In this document: positions 43,740 through 53,164 of the stretch, in pieces
Numbering within the stretch: the stretch's first letter is position 1
How the letters are laid out: each line of letters begins with the position of its first letter
Program-made: the position numbers and the translations under genes
The notes under the pieces: generated by a model
What the model was told of the DNA's origin: nothing
Database searches by the model: none
Seen by the model: the letters and a program-made list of their open reading frames with translations, nothing else
NCBI RefSeq assembly: GCF_009688965.1
Contig: NZ_AP021875.1
Coordinates: 310,001 to 374,000, forward strand
Direction: 5' to 3'
Source: Desulfosarcina widdelii
Lineage (GTDB): Bacteria; Desulfobacterota; Desulfobacteria; Desulfobacterales; Desulfosarcinaceae
DNA: 64,000 nucleotides

Positions 43740-44957
43740 ATGAGACCAAAAGAGATCAGCCGTCGACTGAATCGGCTCCAGGAACGGTTGCAGGCAGGTG
43801 CAATCGATGAGGCGTGCCCTCTGGCCCAGGAGATTTTTACCGAACTGTTGAAATCCGTGTACTCCCAGGTCCGCGGTCAGGCCTCTCCGGCAGTGATGCG
43901 TAAATTGTTGGAACGGGAGATTGAAATTGGTGGGGAAAATGGCGATTTCAGGCATTTCGACCGTCAGAAGATGATCGATCTGTTTGTCTCCAGAGACCAG
44001 ACCGGGAAGGCTGAAGCGCCGTCCTTTTTAAAATCCGGCCTTTCCGGAGCCGTTGACCTGAAAAAAATTTCAGACCGGCTCGAAAGCGAAGCGAAGCCAT
44101 CATTGGCAGTCCTGCGATTCATCCATGCCTGGCTGCGTCTTTTTGCCGAGGAGGCCGAGATCATCGATCCTGATATGGGGCCGGACATGGACGGTCATGT
44201 GTCCTCCAGTATTATTGCGGAACCGTCTGCAAAAGATGGGCGGCAATGTGTTCAACCCGGCAATCCCTACACGGATCCGGTTACGGGTATGACCTTCGTG
44301 TGGGTTCCCGAAGGAACTTTTTCCATGGGAGACACCTTCGATGAAGGTGCGGATGACGAAATGCCGGTCCATGAAGTTACGCTTTCGTCCTTTGCCATTG
44401 CCGCGACGCCGGTGACCCAGGCCCAGTGGCAGCGTCTCATGGACGAAAATCCTTCCAATTTTGCCGGTGACGACCATCCGGTGGAACAGGTGCCGCTGGC
44501 CGATGTCATGACGTTCATCGATCGGCTCAACGCGCAGTCGCCGGCAGGCTTTCGCTTCGATCTGCCGTCTGAAGCCCAGTGGGAATACGCCGCCCGCAGC
44601 GGCGGGAAAAACGAACGCTATGCCGGCGGCCAGGAATTGGAAACGGTAGGATGGTTTGCGGACAACACCACCACCGGGGCGACGGCAGCGGTAGGCCGGA
44701 AACCTCCCAATGCGCTGGGACTCTACGACATGAGCGGCAACGTGTGGGAGTGGTGTCGGGATATCTACCTTTCCGACGCCTACCGTCGCCATTCCAAAAA
44801 TGATCCGGTGGTTACCCGGGGCGGCCGGGACAAAGTCATTCGCGGCGGAAGCTGGCATCTGGATGCCTGGAGCGCCCGCTGCGCCCGACGATTTCAATTC
44901 GATCCCGAATTGTTCGGCCCGGCGTTGGGATTTCGGGTGGTGATGGAAGCGGTTTAA
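43740..44957 (+). CDS. FGE/SUMF1-domain protein with helical N-terminus
   Basis: 405 residues from ATG 43740 (GAGGGAG upstream). The first ~180 residues are helical and of unknown family (SRRLNRLQERLQAGAIDEACPLAQEIFTELL). Residues ~190-405 form a formylglycine-generating-enzyme-like fold: FVWVPEGTFSMGDTFDEGADDEMPVHEVTLSSF, TPVTQAQWQRLM, RFDLPSEAQWEYAARSGG, GLYDMSGNVWEWCRDIY, RGGSWHLDAWSARCARR, LGFRVV. The catalytic Cys pair of true FGE is not evident, so it is probably a binding or effector domain rather than a sulfatase activator. Cytoplasmic by lack of signal peptide. Confidence 0.8.
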   Translation: MRPKEISRRLNRLQERLQAGAIDEACPLAQEIFTELLKSVYSQVRGQASPAVMRKLLEREIEIGGENGDFRHFDRQKMIDLFVSRDQTGKAEAPSFLKSGLSGAVDLKKISDRLESEAKPSLAVLRFIHAWLRLFAEEAEIIDPDMGPDMDGHVSSSIIAEPSAKDGRQCVQPGNPYTDPVTGMTFVWVPEGTFSMGDTFDEGADDEMPVHEVTLSSFAIAATPVTQAQWQRLMDENPSNFAGDDHPVEQVPLADVMTFIDRLNAQSPAGFRFDLPSEAQWEYAARSGGKNERYAGGQELETVGWFADNTTTGATAAVGRKPPNALGLYDMSGNVWEWCRDIYLSDAYRRHSKNDPVVTRGGRDKVIRGGSWHLDAWSARCARRFQFDPELFGPALGFRVVMEAV

Positions 44958-45629
44958 GGAACGTTGGTTGGTTTGGTTCGTTCTGTTGGTTAAATTGGTT
45001 GGGTCACAAATGATGGCGGATCAAATCTGAGATGTGGGATCTGAGATCTGAGATCTGGGATGTGAGATCTGGGATGTGAGATCTGGGATGTGAGATCTGG
45101 GATCTGGGATGTGGGATGTGGGATGTGGGATGTGGGATGTGGGCAGCAAATAGCTTAGAGCGGGGTGCTAGGAGAGAAGAGCAAAAAAATGAATCGGACA
45201 CGGATTTTCGCGGATACACGCGGATAAAGCATTGTTTTTTTCAGCGAAGCTGATCCCTTTTTGCCCTATCCGTGTTCATCCGTGTCCCATAGAAGTTTTC
45301 AGCCGCAGGCTGTTAGAAGTTGTCCGTATAAGTCAGAGTGTGTCCGCGGCCAAAAAAATAGCCACCGACCCTCCTCCCAAAGGCAGAGAACGCAGAGAAG
45401 ATCGGGAAAAAATAAATTGGACACGGATTTTCGCGGATAAACGCGGATCAAAAAAAGTTGTGTGACCTCCAGTCGAAAAAGATTGTATTCATATTTTCGG
45501 ACGGCGGCGTAAAACGTTCGAGATCAAGGCTTGCGAAGCCCGAGAAATGAGGCGTACATGAGAGTACTCCGCAGTGAAGAGGGGTGAAGCGTAACGAAGA
45601 TATCGGACGTTTTAGGATGCCGGAAATGA
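44958..45629. repeat. 670-bp gene-free region of periodic repeats
   Basis: TTGGTT 9-mers (44970-45003); about 17 heptamers of GATCTGA, GATGTGG, GATCTGG (45024-45143); a full 10-mer palindrome with central TCAGCGAAGCTGA and tail CAGCCGCAGGCTG (45196-45313); a GCAGAG 9-mer half (45371-45404); a 10-mer half (45419-45452); and a diverged copy of the 37978 palindrome family (45495-45615) with GGCTTGCGAAGCC. No gene is supported. Confidence 0.78.
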
Positions 45630-46688
45630 TTATTTTTCCGGCGGAACGATATTCAAATCACTAATCTTATAAAGCAGCGTTTTGTAACTGATCTTCAATA
45701 TCTTCGATGCCTTGCTGCGATTCCACTCGGTTTTATCGAGCACGTGGGAAATGATTTCCCGCTCCACCATTTCCACTGCTTTCTTTTTGGCGGTTTTCAG
45801 CGAAAAAGATTGTTTTTCCGGTGAATTTTCTCCTCCCAGATCGAGTATCCTGGCCAGCGAAGCATGATGATTCAATTCATCGGCACCACCATCCTCCTTG
45901 GCGACGAATTTTTCGCTTTCGAAAAGCTCATCAACGATCTGGGTACAGTCCCCTAAAACCAGCATCCGTTTGAGAACATTTTGCAGCTCGCGGACATTGC
46001 CCGGCCAGCTGTAGGCGCACAAGCGATCGATCACCGAGTCGTCCGGTTTGGCGATGTGCCGGTTGTTGAGCATGGAGGTATACTCTTTGATATAGAAGTC
46101 GATGAGCGGGGGGATGTCTTCAGGGCGGTCGCGCAGCGGTGCGATGAAAATTTTGATGATGTTGAGCCGGTAATAGAGATCCTCTCGAAAACGGCCCTCT
46201 TCGATGTCTTTTTTCAGGTCGTGGTTGGTTGCGGCAATTACCCACGTGTCGGCCCGGACCTCCTTTTCGGAGCCGAGGGGAGAGAATTCGCCGCCGCTTT
46301 GCAGCACATGCAGCAGCTTGGCCTGGAGAGGAAGCGACATGTCCCCGATTTCATCCAGCAGCAACACACCGCTGTGAGCCAGTTGGAATTTGCCTTTTTT
46401 CTTTTGTTCCGCTCCGGTAAACGCCCCGCGCTCGTAACCGAACAGCTCGCTTTCCAGCAGACCTTCGGGCAAGGCCGCACAGTTGATCTTGATGAACGGC
46501 TTGCCCAGGCGGGGCGATTTCTGGTAGAGATTCTGGGCAACGACTTCCTTGCCCACGCCGCTTTCGCCGAAAACGACGGTATTCAATCCTGTGTGAGCCA
46601 CATGTTCGATCAGTTCCCGAACCCGCTCCATGTTCTTGCTCACACCGATAATGGGCGGTCCCATCTTAGATTTTGACTGTTCGCTCAT
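45630..46688 (-). CDS. Sigma-54-dependent activator without receiver domain
   Basis: 352 residues: AAA+ domain with Walker A VVFGESGVGKEV, the sigma-54-contacting loop GYERGAFTGAEQ, Walker B VLLLDEIGDMSLP and arginine finger region RFREDLYYRLNI, then WPGNVRELQNVLKRM and a C-terminal Fis-type helix-turn-helix (NRSKASKILKISYKTLLYKISDL). It lacks an N-terminal sensor; a separate receiver gene lies 37 bp upstream, so together they look like a split NtrC-type regulator. Divergent from the polysaccharide genes, which it may activate. Confidence 0.9.
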   Translation of the reverse strand: MSEQSKSKMGPPIIGVSKNMERVRELIEHVAHTGLNTVVFGESGVGKEVVAQNLYQKSPRLGKPFIKINCAALPEGLLESELFGYERGAFTGAEQKKKGKFQLAHSGVLLLDEIGDMSLPLQAKLLHVLQSGGEFSPLGSEKEVRADTWVIAATNHDLKKDIEEGRFREDLYYRLNIIKIFIAPLRDRPEDIPPLIDFYIKEYTSMLNNRHIAKPDDSVIDRLCAYSWPGNVRELQNVLKRMLVLGDCTQIVDELFESEKFVAKEDGGADELNHHASLARILDLGGENSPEKQSFSLKTAKKKAVEMVEREIISHVLDKTEWNRSKASKILKISYKTLLYKISDLNIVPPEK

Positions 46689-46725
46689 CGTCTACCCGAA
46701 AACCATAAGAAAATTCAATATGCTG

Positions 46726-47094
46726 TCATTTCAAAAGCTTCTTCGCCAGCGCTTCCAACTCAGGCAGTTTAAACGGCTTTTCCAGCACGTAATCGGCATG
46801 GGCTTCCTTGGCCAGCGACTCCGGATGTTCCCCCCAACCGGTGATGGCGATGACCGGCGTGTCGGGGAATTTTTTTTTGACGATGGAAATGATCGCTACG
46901 CCGCTGATGTTGGGCAGCACCAGGTCCGTGATGACCAGGTCGAAGGAGGCGTCCTTGGCTTCAATATATTTCAGCCCGTCGAGGCCATTGGCCGCTGAAG
47001 TCACTTCATAATTTTTCTGGGTGAAAAAATTGGTCAACGCCGTGAGGATCTCTTCGCTGTCGTCAATAATTAAGAGTTTGAAAGGCTTTTTCAT
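46726..47094 (-). CDS. Single-domain response regulator receiver
   Basis: 122 residues, entirely a CheY-like receiver: acidic pair IIDDSEE, phospho-acceptor Asp in DLVITDLVLPNISG, the Thr of AITGWGEHP and the Lys of VLEKPFKLPE. It has no output domain. Position directly before the receiver-less sigma-54 activator in the same direction suggests it controls that protein by interaction. The cognate kinase is not in the window. Confidence 0.88.
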   Translation of the reverse strand: MKKPFKLLIIDDSEEILTALTNFFTQKNYEVTSAANGLDGLKYIEAKDASFDLVITDLVLPNISGVAIISIVKKKFPDTPVIAITGWGEHPESLAKEAHADYVLEKPFKLPELEALAKKLLK

Positions 47095-47710
47095 TTCAGT
47101 CTCTTATATTCTTTAAAGAAACGTCCAATTTATGTCGATATATATGAATGTTGATCAAATGGCAATAGTTCACTTTGATTTGTTCAATCGGTTTAATTGG
47201 TTACATTGCTTCATGGCGCGAAGGTTGCAGAGATGGCAAGGCCCCGGATCGGGCATCCTTTGGTTTATCTTTCTCGCCTGCTGCCCGCCAGGTAATGTGT
47301 GCCCATGATCGCTTTCAAAAAAAGCTCATTATTTCCGTCTTGAGGCCGATAAAAACGTAACACCTGATTTTTATACTGGAATTACAGAAAAGCAAATAGA
47401 AAAGTGGAAATAGTTTTCATAATATGTAATAGAGGTCCACTATCCTGCGGGTTCTTTGGCAAATCGTTGATCGGTCGGACAGGTTGTTCTGTTTGCTATG
47501 CAATAAATATATTTATTAAAAACAGGCTGATACATTATTAAACGCAGACATGTTTCCGATAACTATTCGAGTGTACTGTCCTGGCATATCATTTGAATAA
47601 TAGATTCCATTACGTCCGAATAATTGTAAAGGATCTGTCGTTAGCTTAAATTTTTTCAAAAATTTTAATTTTTAACTCGCTTTTTAATTTTCAAGTTTGG
47701 GTGACTTTGT
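47095..47710. other. 616-bp AT-rich regulatory gap between divergent regulators
   Basis: No gene is seen. 47350-47700 is strongly AT-rich. CTGGCATATCATTTGA (47580-47595) resembles a -24/-12 sigma-54 promoter with one mismatch in the -12 element (TTGA for TTGC) and points to the downstream regulator; the spacing fits, but this is a weak call. A short TTGGTT-type run is at 47178-47205. Confidence 0.35.
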
Positions 47711-49054
47711 ATGCCCCAGGTAACCGCCACAGTGCTGGATCGTCATCAGCCTCAAAGAGACGAAATCCGCAATCGTCTGTTGCGATGTGGTGTCTTGCCC
47801 ATTTGTTTCCAGGATGAGTGGATTTGCCTGGAAAATATCCATCACATCCGACCCGATTTTGCCCTGTTGCGCACCGATTCCTATGCACGAACCTTTCGAT
47901 TCGTAAACATCGCCAAGGCCATCCGAAGCGATTTTCCGATTTTGGTTGTTTCAGAAAAAAATGATATCGAAGGCTTTGTTCAAAACAACTGGCTGGCAAA
48001 TCTTCGGTTTTTGCGATATCCCGCCAAAGATGAGGAATTTAAAGGCTTTATCGGATTGCTGGGTGATGGGAAACAAACGCAGCATCCGCAAGCTCTGGTG
48101 GCAGCGTCGGCCGAAAGAAAAAGATTGATGCAGGAGTTGCCCCTGTTGGGGTTGTCCAGGGAACCCATTCTCATTCAGGGTGATCGCGGCGTTGGCAAGA
48201 AATGTATTGCCAGGGCGATACACGCTTTTTCGGTGGCCAAGTATGCACCCATTGATTTTATCGATGCCAAAAAGGTTACCGGAAAATGGATTCGAGAAAC
48301 AGGAGAAAGATTCCGGGGCGTGTATCATGGCGACGGGAAGGAAACCCTTACGGTACAGGTAATCAAAAATATCGAGAAATTGCAGCCATCGGTTCAATCC
48401 CAACTGCTTTTGTTGATGGAAAATGTCAATTGCAACGGCATGGGGCACAAAAAAAACGGTGTGTCGGCCCCTTTTATTTCCATGGCCGGCGATGATCTGG
48501 ATGCCTTGGTGCAATCCGGGACCTTCAGGAAAGATCTATATCATCGATTGAGCGTGTTGAAACTGACGGTACCCCCACTTTGCGGACATGACGACGATAT
48601 TTGTGCCATGGCTGAACATTTCGCCGCCCGCCATGGCATCCGAACCAACGGCGGTATCTGCCGCTTGCCGGATACAATGATGGCCAATTTTACTGCGTAC
48701 CACTGGCCTGGAAATATTTCCGAACTCAAACAAACGGTTGTGCAGACGATATCCGCCGTCCAACAGGGGGAATGCCTTGATCATGCAACTGGACCTTGCA
48801 ACTGCAACGTTCAAGGAAAGAACAGGCAAGGAGTCGCTGCCTGGATCGATGCCGAGGATATCCGTAAATATCTGCAGGAAAATGCCGATATCTCGCTGAA
48901 AAAGGCCAAAACACGGTATGCGGCCAAGGTCGAGAGGAAAATCATGAAGGCGGTGCTGGCCCATACCAAAGGGAATTGCAAGAAAGCCGCGGTCTTGTTG
49001 AACATCAGCTACAAATCGATGTTGAACAAGGCCAAAGCGTATCGGTTGGTGTAA
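47711..49054 (+). CDS. Degenerate NtrC-like regulator (pseudo-receiver, no GAFTGA)
   Basis: 447 residues. Residues 1-110 resemble a receiver without the phosphorylation site (RPDFALLRTDSY where an LD-xxMP is expected). The AAA+ domain keeps a Walker A (IQGDRGVGKKCIA), but the sigma-54-contacting loop is absent (RFRGVYHGDGK in its place) and Walker B is lost (VQVIKNIEKLQ). RKDLYHRLSVLKLTVPPL and YHWPGNISELKQTV remain. It ends in a Fis-type helix-turn-helix (KGNCKKAAVLLNISYKSMLNKAK). It is probably a DNA-binding regulator of the exopolysaccharide operon that does not itself open sigma-54 promoters. Confidence 0.8.
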   Translation: MPQVTATVLDRHQPQRDEIRNRLLRCGVLPICFQDEWICLENIHHIRPDFALLRTDSYARTFRFVNIAKAIRSDFPILVVSEKNDIEGFVQNNWLANLRFLRYPAKDEEFKGFIGLLGDGKQTQHPQALVAASAERKRLMQELPLLGLSREPILIQGDRGVGKKCIARAIHAFSVAKYAPIDFIDAKKVTGKWIRETGERFRGVYHGDGKETLTVQVIKNIEKLQPSVQSQLLLLMENVNCNGMGHKKNGVSAPFISMAGDDLDALVQSGTFRKDLYHRLSVLKLTVPPLCGHDDDICAMAEHFAARHGIRTNGGICRLPDTMMANFTAYHWPGNISELKQTVVQTISAVQQGECLDHATGPCNCNVQGKNRQGVAAWIDAEDIRKYLQENADISLKKAKTRYAAKVERKIMKAVLAHTKGNCKKAAVLLNISYKSMLNKAKAYRLV

Positions 49055-49060
49055 AAAAGG

Positions 49061-49180
49061 TTAATTGGTTTTGTTGGTTGTATTGGTTCGTTGGTTTGTA
49101 GACAAGGCAACCAATTAAACTAATTGAACCAATACAACTAACGCAACCAATTGGTTCAATTGAACGAATAAACAAACCGA
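49061..49180. repeat. 9-bp-period inverted repeat (TTGGTTnnn family)
   Basis: The left arm is AATTGGTTT, TGTTGGTTG, TATTGGTTC, GTTGGTTTG; the right arm ACCAATTAA, ACTAATTGA, ACCAATACA, ACTAACGCA, ACCAATTGG. It sits between the regulator and the chain-length gene. Confidence 0.78.
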
Positions 49181-49189
49181 AGGTAAAAT

Positions 49190-50770
49190 ATGTCTTCCCA
49201 ACCCATACCCACAGACCCCAAATATATCATCGATCTGGTCATTAAGCGGCGCTGGTTTGTAATGGTTCCGTTTGCTCTGGCGATGATTGTGGGGATTTAT
49301 CTGTCCATAACACTTCCCAAAATTTATGAAGCCAGTACCCTGATTCTGATTCAGCCTCAGCGAGTACCGCAGAACTACGTACAGTCGATTGTCGAATCCG
49401 ATCCTAGTGAACGTATCAATACCCTGTCTCAGCAGGTTCTAAGTCGAACCAATCTTGAGAATATTATCAGTGATTTCAAGCTATTTTCATCTCCTGATAG
49501 TAGATCCATGTATCTTGAAGACAAGATCGGCAGTTTGCGTAAAAGAATTTCCGTGAATGTTTCCAGGGATCGGCGAGGTAGTGACGCTTTTTCAATAACG
49601 TTTCAGGGCAAAAATCCGGAGACGGTTATGAAGGTCACTAACGCGCTGGCCGCCTTTTTCATCGATGAGAATCTACGGCTGCGTGAAGCGCAGGCCGTAG
49701 GCACCAGCGATTTCCTGGATGCCGAACTCCAGAATATGAAAAGTCGACTGGAGGAAGTTGAGGGCCAATTGAAGCGATATCGAGAGGCTTACATGGGAGA
49801 ACTACCTGAACAACTGGACTCCAACCTAAGAATCCTTGACCGGCTTCAAGAGCATTTGAGTGAAAGTCAACAAAACCTCAGCGAGGCCAAGATCAGGCTA
49901 GTGGCCATCCAAAATGAAGCCGCCGCTTCGCGGGAACAAGCCACGACCGTCATCATCGGCCAGAACACGCCCCAGGAACCCACGGATCTCGATCAGATGA
50001 GAGCGCAACTGGAAAACCTGCTCAGCCGATACACCGAGCGTCATCCGGATGTGGTCAGGCTTAAAGCCAGAATCGCAGAATTGGAAAAACAGAACCAGGC
50101 TGAAGCCAATTCAGAAGTGGGTGATGCTGATGCGGATCGCAATCAGGCGGCTATGTTGTCACCGGAATATCGCACCCAATACAACGAGGTCGTTCAGGAG
50201 ATGGCTCGGCTGAATGCGGACATTGAAGACACAAAACGCCAGATCAGCGTCTATCAGAAGCGGGTCGAGAACACCCCCAAAAGAGAACAGGAACTTCTCA
50301 GTTTAAGGCGCGACTACCAGAATATTCAATCTACGTACGATTCACTGCTGGAAAGAAAACTGGAAGCGGAGATCGCCGTGAACATGGAGCGCAAGCAAAA
50401 GGGCGAACAGTTCAGGGTTCTTGATCCGGCAAAGCTCCCCCAGAAACCGGTCAAGCCGGATATGCGCAAACTCTTCATTATGGTCGTCGGTGCCGGGTTG
50501 GGGATCGGCGGGGGAATTATCTTCCTCTTGGAGTTTCTAAGCAACTCTTTCAAGCGCCCCGAAGATATAGAAGAGGAGTTGGAGTTGCCGGTATTGTGTT
50601 CGGTTCCGCAGATTATAGACCCGAAGACCCGCATGCTGAAACGGTTGGAATATGCCTTGTGTGCAATTTTCGGATGCATTTCGATTGCCCTTTTTGGTGG
50701 GTTTGCACTCCTGTCCCAAAAAGGTGTCGAATCGACCTTGGAAATGATTAGAAAAATATCGAATATATAG
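49190..50770 (+). CDS. Exopolysaccharide chain-length determinant (Wzz/GumC/EpsF type)
   Basis: 526-residue inner-membrane co-polymerase. N-terminal helix (FVMVPFALAMIVGIYLSITL) begins the Wzz domain, followed by a long periplasmic coiled coil (about 170-420) and the GNVR-like stretch VENTPKREQELLSLRRDYQ. A second helix follows the Pro-rich PAKLPQKPVKPDMRK (FIMVVGAGLGIGGGIIFLLEF), and a third is near the end. The kinase is not fused but encoded next, as usual in XrtA-type loci. It sets polymer length with that kinase. AAGGT precedes the ATG. Confidence 0.9.
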   Translation: MSSQPIPTDPKYIIDLVIKRRWFVMVPFALAMIVGIYLSITLPKIYEASTLILIQPQRVPQNYVQSIVESDPSERINTLSQQVLSRTNLENIISDFKLFSSPDSRSMYLEDKIGSLRKRISVNVSRDRRGSDAFSITFQGKNPETVMKVTNALAAFFIDENLRLREAQAVGTSDFLDAELQNMKSRLEEVEGQLKRYREAYMGELPEQLDSNLRILDRLQEHLSESQQNLSEAKIRLVAIQNEAAASREQATTVIIGQNTPQEPTDLDQMRAQLENLLSRYTERHPDVVRLKARIAELEKQNQAEANSEVGDADADRNQAAMLSPEYRTQYNEVVQEMARLNADIEDTKRQISVYQKRVENTPKREQELLSLRRDYQNIQSTYDSLLERKLEAEIAVNMERKQKGEQFRVLDPAKLPQKPVKPDMRKLFIMVVGAGLGIGGGIIFLLEFLSNSFKRPEDIEEELELPVLCSVPQIIDPKTRMLKRLEYALCAIFGCISIALFGGFALLSQKGVESTLEMIRKISNI

Positions 50771-50778
50771 GAACACAA

Positions 50779-51630
50779 ATGGGAAAGATCCACGATGCCC
50801 TTGAAAAATCCGGTCGGGTGAATGACCTGAAGGTCGTTACGGCAGTTGATTCTGAACCTGCCGAGGCACAGGCTGTAAAGAAAGAAGCCAAGGTCATGAA
50901 AACCCCAACAGTAGCGAAAGAGAAATCATCCGCTTTCGGGAAGATAGATCCGCATTTGATCACCTACCATGATCCGGTCAGCGTAGAGGCTGAGATCTTC
51001 AAAATCCTGCGCACCAACATTCTTTTCCCCAAAACGGGCCATCCCCCCCGCACGATCATGGTGACCAGTGCGATTCCGGGTGACGGCAAATCCTTTGTTG
51101 CCGCCAACCTGGCCATCAGCATCGCCCAGGGAATTGAAGAACATGTGCTGCTGATGGATTGCGACATGCGTCGATCAAGCATCCATAGCCGGTTTGGCTA
51201 TCGTGACACGGTCCCTGGCCTGAGCGACTATTTGGCCAAAAAGCAGCCGTTGGAAAAATTGCTTAAAAAGACCGTTGTTGAAAAACTGACTATTTTACCT
51301 GGCGGAACACCACCTCATAATCCAGCCGAGCTGCTGTCCAGCCAGGCAATGAAAAATCTGCTCAAGGAGACCAAAGAACGCTATAAAGACCGCTATATTA
51401 TCGTTGATTCGCCGCCGCCCCAGTTGACGGCTGAAACTGCTGCTTTGGCCAAAACCATCGATGCAATCATTGTTGTCGTCAAATATGACTCCACACCAAA
51501 AGACCTGGTTAAAGAATTGATTGAGAAAATGGGAAGGGAAAAGGTGATCGGTGTGGTGATGAACGGCTATCGTGTGCCGACAACGGATCGGTATGGTTAC
51601 GGAAAGTACAAGAAATATAAGAAATATTAG
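50779..51630 (+). CDS. Tyrosine autokinase of exopolysaccharide export (CpsD/CapB type)
   Basis: 283-residue BY-kinase. Walker A TSAIPGDGKSFVAANLA, Walker A' VLLMDCDMRRSSIH, Walker B YIIVDSPPP. The C-terminus is a Tyr cluster (RYGYGKYKKYKKY), the autophosphorylation tail. It starts 8 bp after the chain-length gene with AGGA, so they are co-translated partners; phosphorylation cycling would control polymerisation. Confidence 0.92.
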   Translation: MGKIHDALEKSGRVNDLKVVTAVDSEPAEAQAVKKEAKVMKTPTVAKEKSSAFGKIDPHLITYHDPVSVEAEIFKILRTNILFPKTGHPPRTIMVTSAIPGDGKSFVAANLAISIAQGIEEHVLLMDCDMRRSSIHSRFGYRDTVPGLSDYLAKKQPLEKLLKKTVVEKLTILPGGTPPHNPAELLSSQAMKNLLKETKERYKDRYIIVDSPPPQLTAETAALAKTIDAIIVVVKYDSTPKDLVKELIEKMGREKVIGVVMNGYRVPTTDRYGYGKYKKYKKY

Positions 51631-51636
51631 AAACAG

Positions 51637-51752
51637 TTGCTTGGTTGGTTCGTTGAGTTCGTTCAATTGGTTATAGTGAGATTTGCTCGGTTCGATTCGT
51701 TGAAAAACCAATAAAACCAAACAACCAACTTAACCAACGAAACAAACTGCCT
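51637..51752. repeat. 9-bp-period inverted repeat (TTGGTTnnn family)
   Basis: GCTTGGTTG, GTTCGTTGA, GTTCGTTCA, ATTGGTTAT face ACCAATAAA, ACCAAACAA, CCAACTTA, ACCAACGAA. It begins seven bases after the kinase stop codon. Confidence 0.75.
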
Positions 51753-51769
51753 GAAAGGCAGAGTTTGCC

Positions 51770-53164
51770 ATGCTTCGAATCTTTAAACAATACTATCCGG
51801 TTCGAAATGCATTCTTCGTGGTCGGGGAAGGATTGTTTATCTTCTTTTCCGTCATCATTTCCAGTTGGCTGCTGATCGGTCACGAATTTTTCATTGAGGA
51901 CCATGCGCTGTTGCTCAAGACGCTGCTGATTTCCGTGGTTTGCCAGCTTTTCCTTTATTACAATGATTTATACGACCTCAATGTGACCGATACGTACCAG
52001 GAATTGTTTATTCGTTTGCTTCAGGCACTTGGCGCATCGGCCATTTTTTTGGCGATCATCTATTTCCTGTTTCCCGCATGTATCATTGGCAGGGGCATTT
52101 TCATTCTTAGCATCTGTTTTGTGATTACCTTCATTGTGCTTTGGCGGGTGGGCTACACGCACGTTCTCAACCGTGGGCTGTTTGACAAAAAGATTGTTCT
52201 GCTGGGCTCTGGTGAATTGGCCGGAAATATAGCCAAGGAAATTAGCGACAGCAAAGATTGCGGTTATCGAATTGCTGCGGTGGTCAATGGCCAAAACATT
52301 GATGAACAACGCTTTAAAGGCGTTTCAGCCAGAATATGCAAAAACGGATACGACGGCCTTTGCAAAGAGGCCAAGGAACTGAAAATTGACAAGATCGTTG
52401 TGGCTATCGAAGAACGGCGAATCGGTTTTCCCATCCGCCAGTTGCTGCAGTGCCGCGTGGACGGCATCGAGGTGATCGAGGGTACCAGTTTTTATGAAAT
52501 GCTGACCGGCAAGTTGATCGTTGAGAAAATCAATCCCAGTTGGCTGATTTTCTCCGAAGGCTTCAGAAAATCGTGGATGCGCCGGGTGATCAAGAGAACC
52601 GGTGACTTGCTGCTCTCCATCATCATGCTGATCCTTTTGGCTCCGATACTGATTGTTGTGGCCATTTTGATCAAACTGGACTCCAAAGGGCCTGTATTTT
52701 TCTCTCAGGAAAGGGTGGGAGAAAAAAGAAAACCATACATGGTCCACAAATTTCGATCCATGGTCCAGGATGCGGAGAAGCAAAGCGGGCCGGTATGGGC
52801 GCAATCCAACGACAGCCGGGTAACGCGTGTCGGCAGGTTTATTCGCAAATGGCGCATCGACGAATTCCCTCAGCTGTTTAATGTAATCAAAGGGGAGATG
52901 AGCTTTGTGGGACCGCGGCCGGAACGGGAATTTTTCGTCAAGGAATTGGAGGAAGCCATTCCCTACTATGGAGAGCGCTTTTCCGTAAAGCCCGGTGTCA
53001 CCGGATGGGCCCAGGTAAGCTACCCGTACGGCGCTTCCGTCGAAGACGCCAAAGAGAAGCTGAACTACGACCTGTTTTACATCAAGAACATGTCGATTTT
53101 TATGGATATGATGGTCGTTATGCGTACGGTGAAGACAGTACTGTTTGGAGAAGGAGCGCGCTGA
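51770..53164 (+). CDS. Initiating undecaprenyl-phosphate sugar transferase (EpsB type)
   Basis: 464 residues. N-terminal half has about four or five membrane helices and a nucleotide-binding-like segment (KIVLLGSGELAGNIAKEI). The C-terminal half is a bacterial sugar transferase: one helix (LLSIIMLILLAPILIVVAIL), KLDSKGPVFFSQERVGEKRK, VHKFRSMVQDAE, RVGRFIRKWRIDEFPQLFNV, MSFVGPRPERE and KPGVTGWAQVSYPYGAS. It transfers the first sugar-phosphate to the lipid carrier at the cytoplasmic face and so starts repeat-unit synthesis. Confidence 0.92.
   Translation: MLRIFKQYYPVRNAFFVVGEGLFIFFSVIISSWLLIGHEFFIEDHALLLKTLLISVVCQLFLYYNDLYDLNVTDTYQELFIRLLQALGASAIFLAIIYFLFPACIIGRGIFILSICFVITFIVLWRVGYTHVLNRGLFDKKIVLLGSGELAGNIAKEISDSKDCGYRIAAVVNGQNIDEQRFKGVSARICKNGYDGLCKEAKELKIDKIVVAIEERRIGFPIRQLLQCRVDGIEVIEGTSFYEMLTGKLIVEKINPSWLIFSEGFRKSWMRRVIKRTGDLLLSIIMLILLAPILIVVAILIKLDSKGPVFFSQERVGEKRKPYMVHKFRSMVQDAEKQSGPVWAQSNDSRVTRVGRFIRKWRIDEFPQLFNVIKGEMSFVGPRPEREFFVKELEEAIPYYGERFSVKPGVTGWAQVSYPYGASVEDAKEKLNYDLFYIKNMSIFMDMMVVMRTVKTVLFGEGAR

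Noticed and set aside
43740..44957. Diversity-generating retroelement target
   Set aside because: No reverse transcriptase, Avd-RT pair or template/variable repeat within the window; the S23-like gene at 55 kb is distant and broken.
45024..45143. Regular heptamer array resembling a CRISPR
   Set aside because: Units are 7 bp with no unique spacers, and there are no cas genes.
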